From contig CAWDVG010000001.1 in assembly GCA_963805795.1 (NCBI GenBank), positions 186,001 to 250,000 of the forward strand: a stretch of DNA of 64,000 nt. Reading direction: 5' to 3'. Under the pieces are notes generated by a model. That model did no database searches. It was not told the DNA's origin and saw nothing but the letters and a program-made list of their open reading frames with translations. Source of the stretch: CAWARU01 sp963805795 (GTDB taxonomy: Bacteria > Pseudomonadota > Gammaproteobacteria > UBA6186 > Azoamicaceae). Position numbers and translations under genes: made by a program. Positions 63,578-64,000 of the stretch are shown here, one piece after another; position 1 is the stretch's first letter; each line of letters begins with the position of its first letter.

Positions 63578-64000
63578 TTATGGAATATTTTTGAATTCAA
63601 CAAAATCCTTAGAGAAAACAAGGACATTTCCAGAAACCCCCCATTCACCTAAGACAATGCGTTTCTTTTTGACATTATCCAAAGTAAATTCATGAATGCC
63701 AGGCTTATGAGTATGACCGTGAATCAAACAATTGGAATCAGATTGTAATAAGACTTTTTTGACTGCTTCTTGGTTGACATCGAAGGGATTCGTTTGTTTA
63801 TTGATATGTACATTTTCTCGCATTGCACCTGCTCTTTGACTTTTTTGACGTATGCCAGTCGCTATTTTCAGGCGCCAAGAAAAAGGGAAAAGTATTAAAA
63901 ATAATTTGCGGATAAAAGGGTTTTGAGAAAATTTTCGAAAACGTTGATGTGCGCGATCTCCTGTACAGAGGCTATCCCCATGCATCAACACTATTCGTTT
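63578..64000 (-). CDS. lpxH: UDP-2,3-diacylglucosamine hydrolase LpxH, 3' part
   Basis: The C-terminal part of the metallophosphatase that makes lipid X from UDP-2,3-diacylglucosamine in lipid A synthesis. Visible motifs are IVLMHGDSLCTGD (metal-binding HGD) close to the window edge, the helical insertion with QRFRKFSQNPFIRKLF, and IHGHTHKPGIHEF (GHTH metal site). It ends LGEWGVSGNVLVFSKD, typical of the family. The frame is open to the window edge, and the N-terminal metal-binding half lies outside. Presence of LpxH indicates a Gram-negative outer membrane. Confidence 0.9.
   Translation of the reverse strand, partial: KRIVLMHGDSLCTGDRAHQRFRKFSQNPFIRKLFLILFPFSWRLKIATGIRQKSQRAGAMRENVHINKQTNPFDVNQEAVKKVLLQSDSNCLIHGHTHKPGIHEFTLDNVKKKRIVLGEWGVSGNVLVFSKDFVEFKNIP

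Overview
The window looks like a chromosomal segment of an AT-rich, host-associated gammaproteobacterium, most likely Legionellales (Coxiella/Diplorickettsiaceae/Rickettsiella type). This is inferred from the gene mix: large effector-like proteins of lineage-restricted type, eukaryotic-like domains (OTU-like, F-box-like), a pheT-ihfA pair, AmpD/AmpG, GlmS/GlmM and LpxH, together with pseudogenes and mobile DNA. The genus cannot be fixed from sequence alone.

Layout. (1) 1-8914 is the right part of an integrative element. It has a primase/helicase module read leftward (the DUF3987 gene carries an in-frame stop), a small excisionase-like gene, cargo genes of unknown function, an IS30-family insertion, a YhcG-type PDDEXK nuclease and a tyrosine integrase. 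It ends at a 45-nt 3' copy of a tRNA-Thr(CGT). (2) 8915-10481 is a graveyard: a Fic gene without its catalytic core behind a perfect palindrome, a HEPN-like gene, and a 60-nt yhcG fragment. (3) 10482-22824 is an accessory block: two paralogous Ala/Gln-rich coiled-coil proteins, a PAS-LuxR regulator, and a giant polymorphic toxin locus. The toxin locus has an N-terminal OTU-like cysteine protease, a haemagglutinin-repeat shaft, a pretoxin region and a C-terminal HExxH zincin, followed by a 4-bp-overlapping candidate immunity gene. A single base in a G run splits the toxin gene. Two secreted Pro/Ser/Thr-rich proteins follow. (4) 22931-29824 is housekeeping: YchJ-like, AmpD, and the pyruvate dehydrogenase genes aceE-aceF-lpdA. 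aceE has two frameshifts and lpdA has one. (5) 30000-35299 holds two orphan genes, the first bracketed by two copies of an 84-nt repeat, and a three-gene ABC importer. (6) 35371-39121 holds an AbiEii-like nucleotidyltransferase with a small partner, then pheT (lacking its tRNA-binding domain) and ihfA. (7) 39307-45252 holds an F-box-like effector candidate, tRNA-Pro(GGG), two MFS transporters (one AmpG) and a DUF2797 protein. (8) 45307-62904 is an amino-sugar and exopolysaccharide region: glmM, a broken pepN, glmS, a TPR/YaiO-like outer-membrane protein, a polytopic membrane protein, a bactofilin-like protein, wecB, a GT2 synthase, and two paralogous deacetylase-like membrane proteins at opposite ends in opposite orientation. 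(9) The right edge holds an Ala/Pro-rich small protein and the 3' part of lpxH.

How the genes may work together. GlmS and GlmM feed UDP-GlcNAc, and WecB can convert it to UDP-ManNAc. The GT2 synthase, deacetylase-like proteins, TPR/barrel protein and bactofilin-like protein could polymerise, modify and export an amino-sugar polymer; this is inference from gene content. AmpD and AmpG are the cytoplasmic and membrane steps of muropeptide recycling. The OTU-like and F-box-like proteins both point to host ubiquitin as a target, again by inference.

Caution: several disruptions are single-base changes in homopolymers (toxin G4, aceE T6, lpdA A5), and the pepN indels are crowded into about 0.5 kb. 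Some may be sequencing or assembly errors rather than biology.
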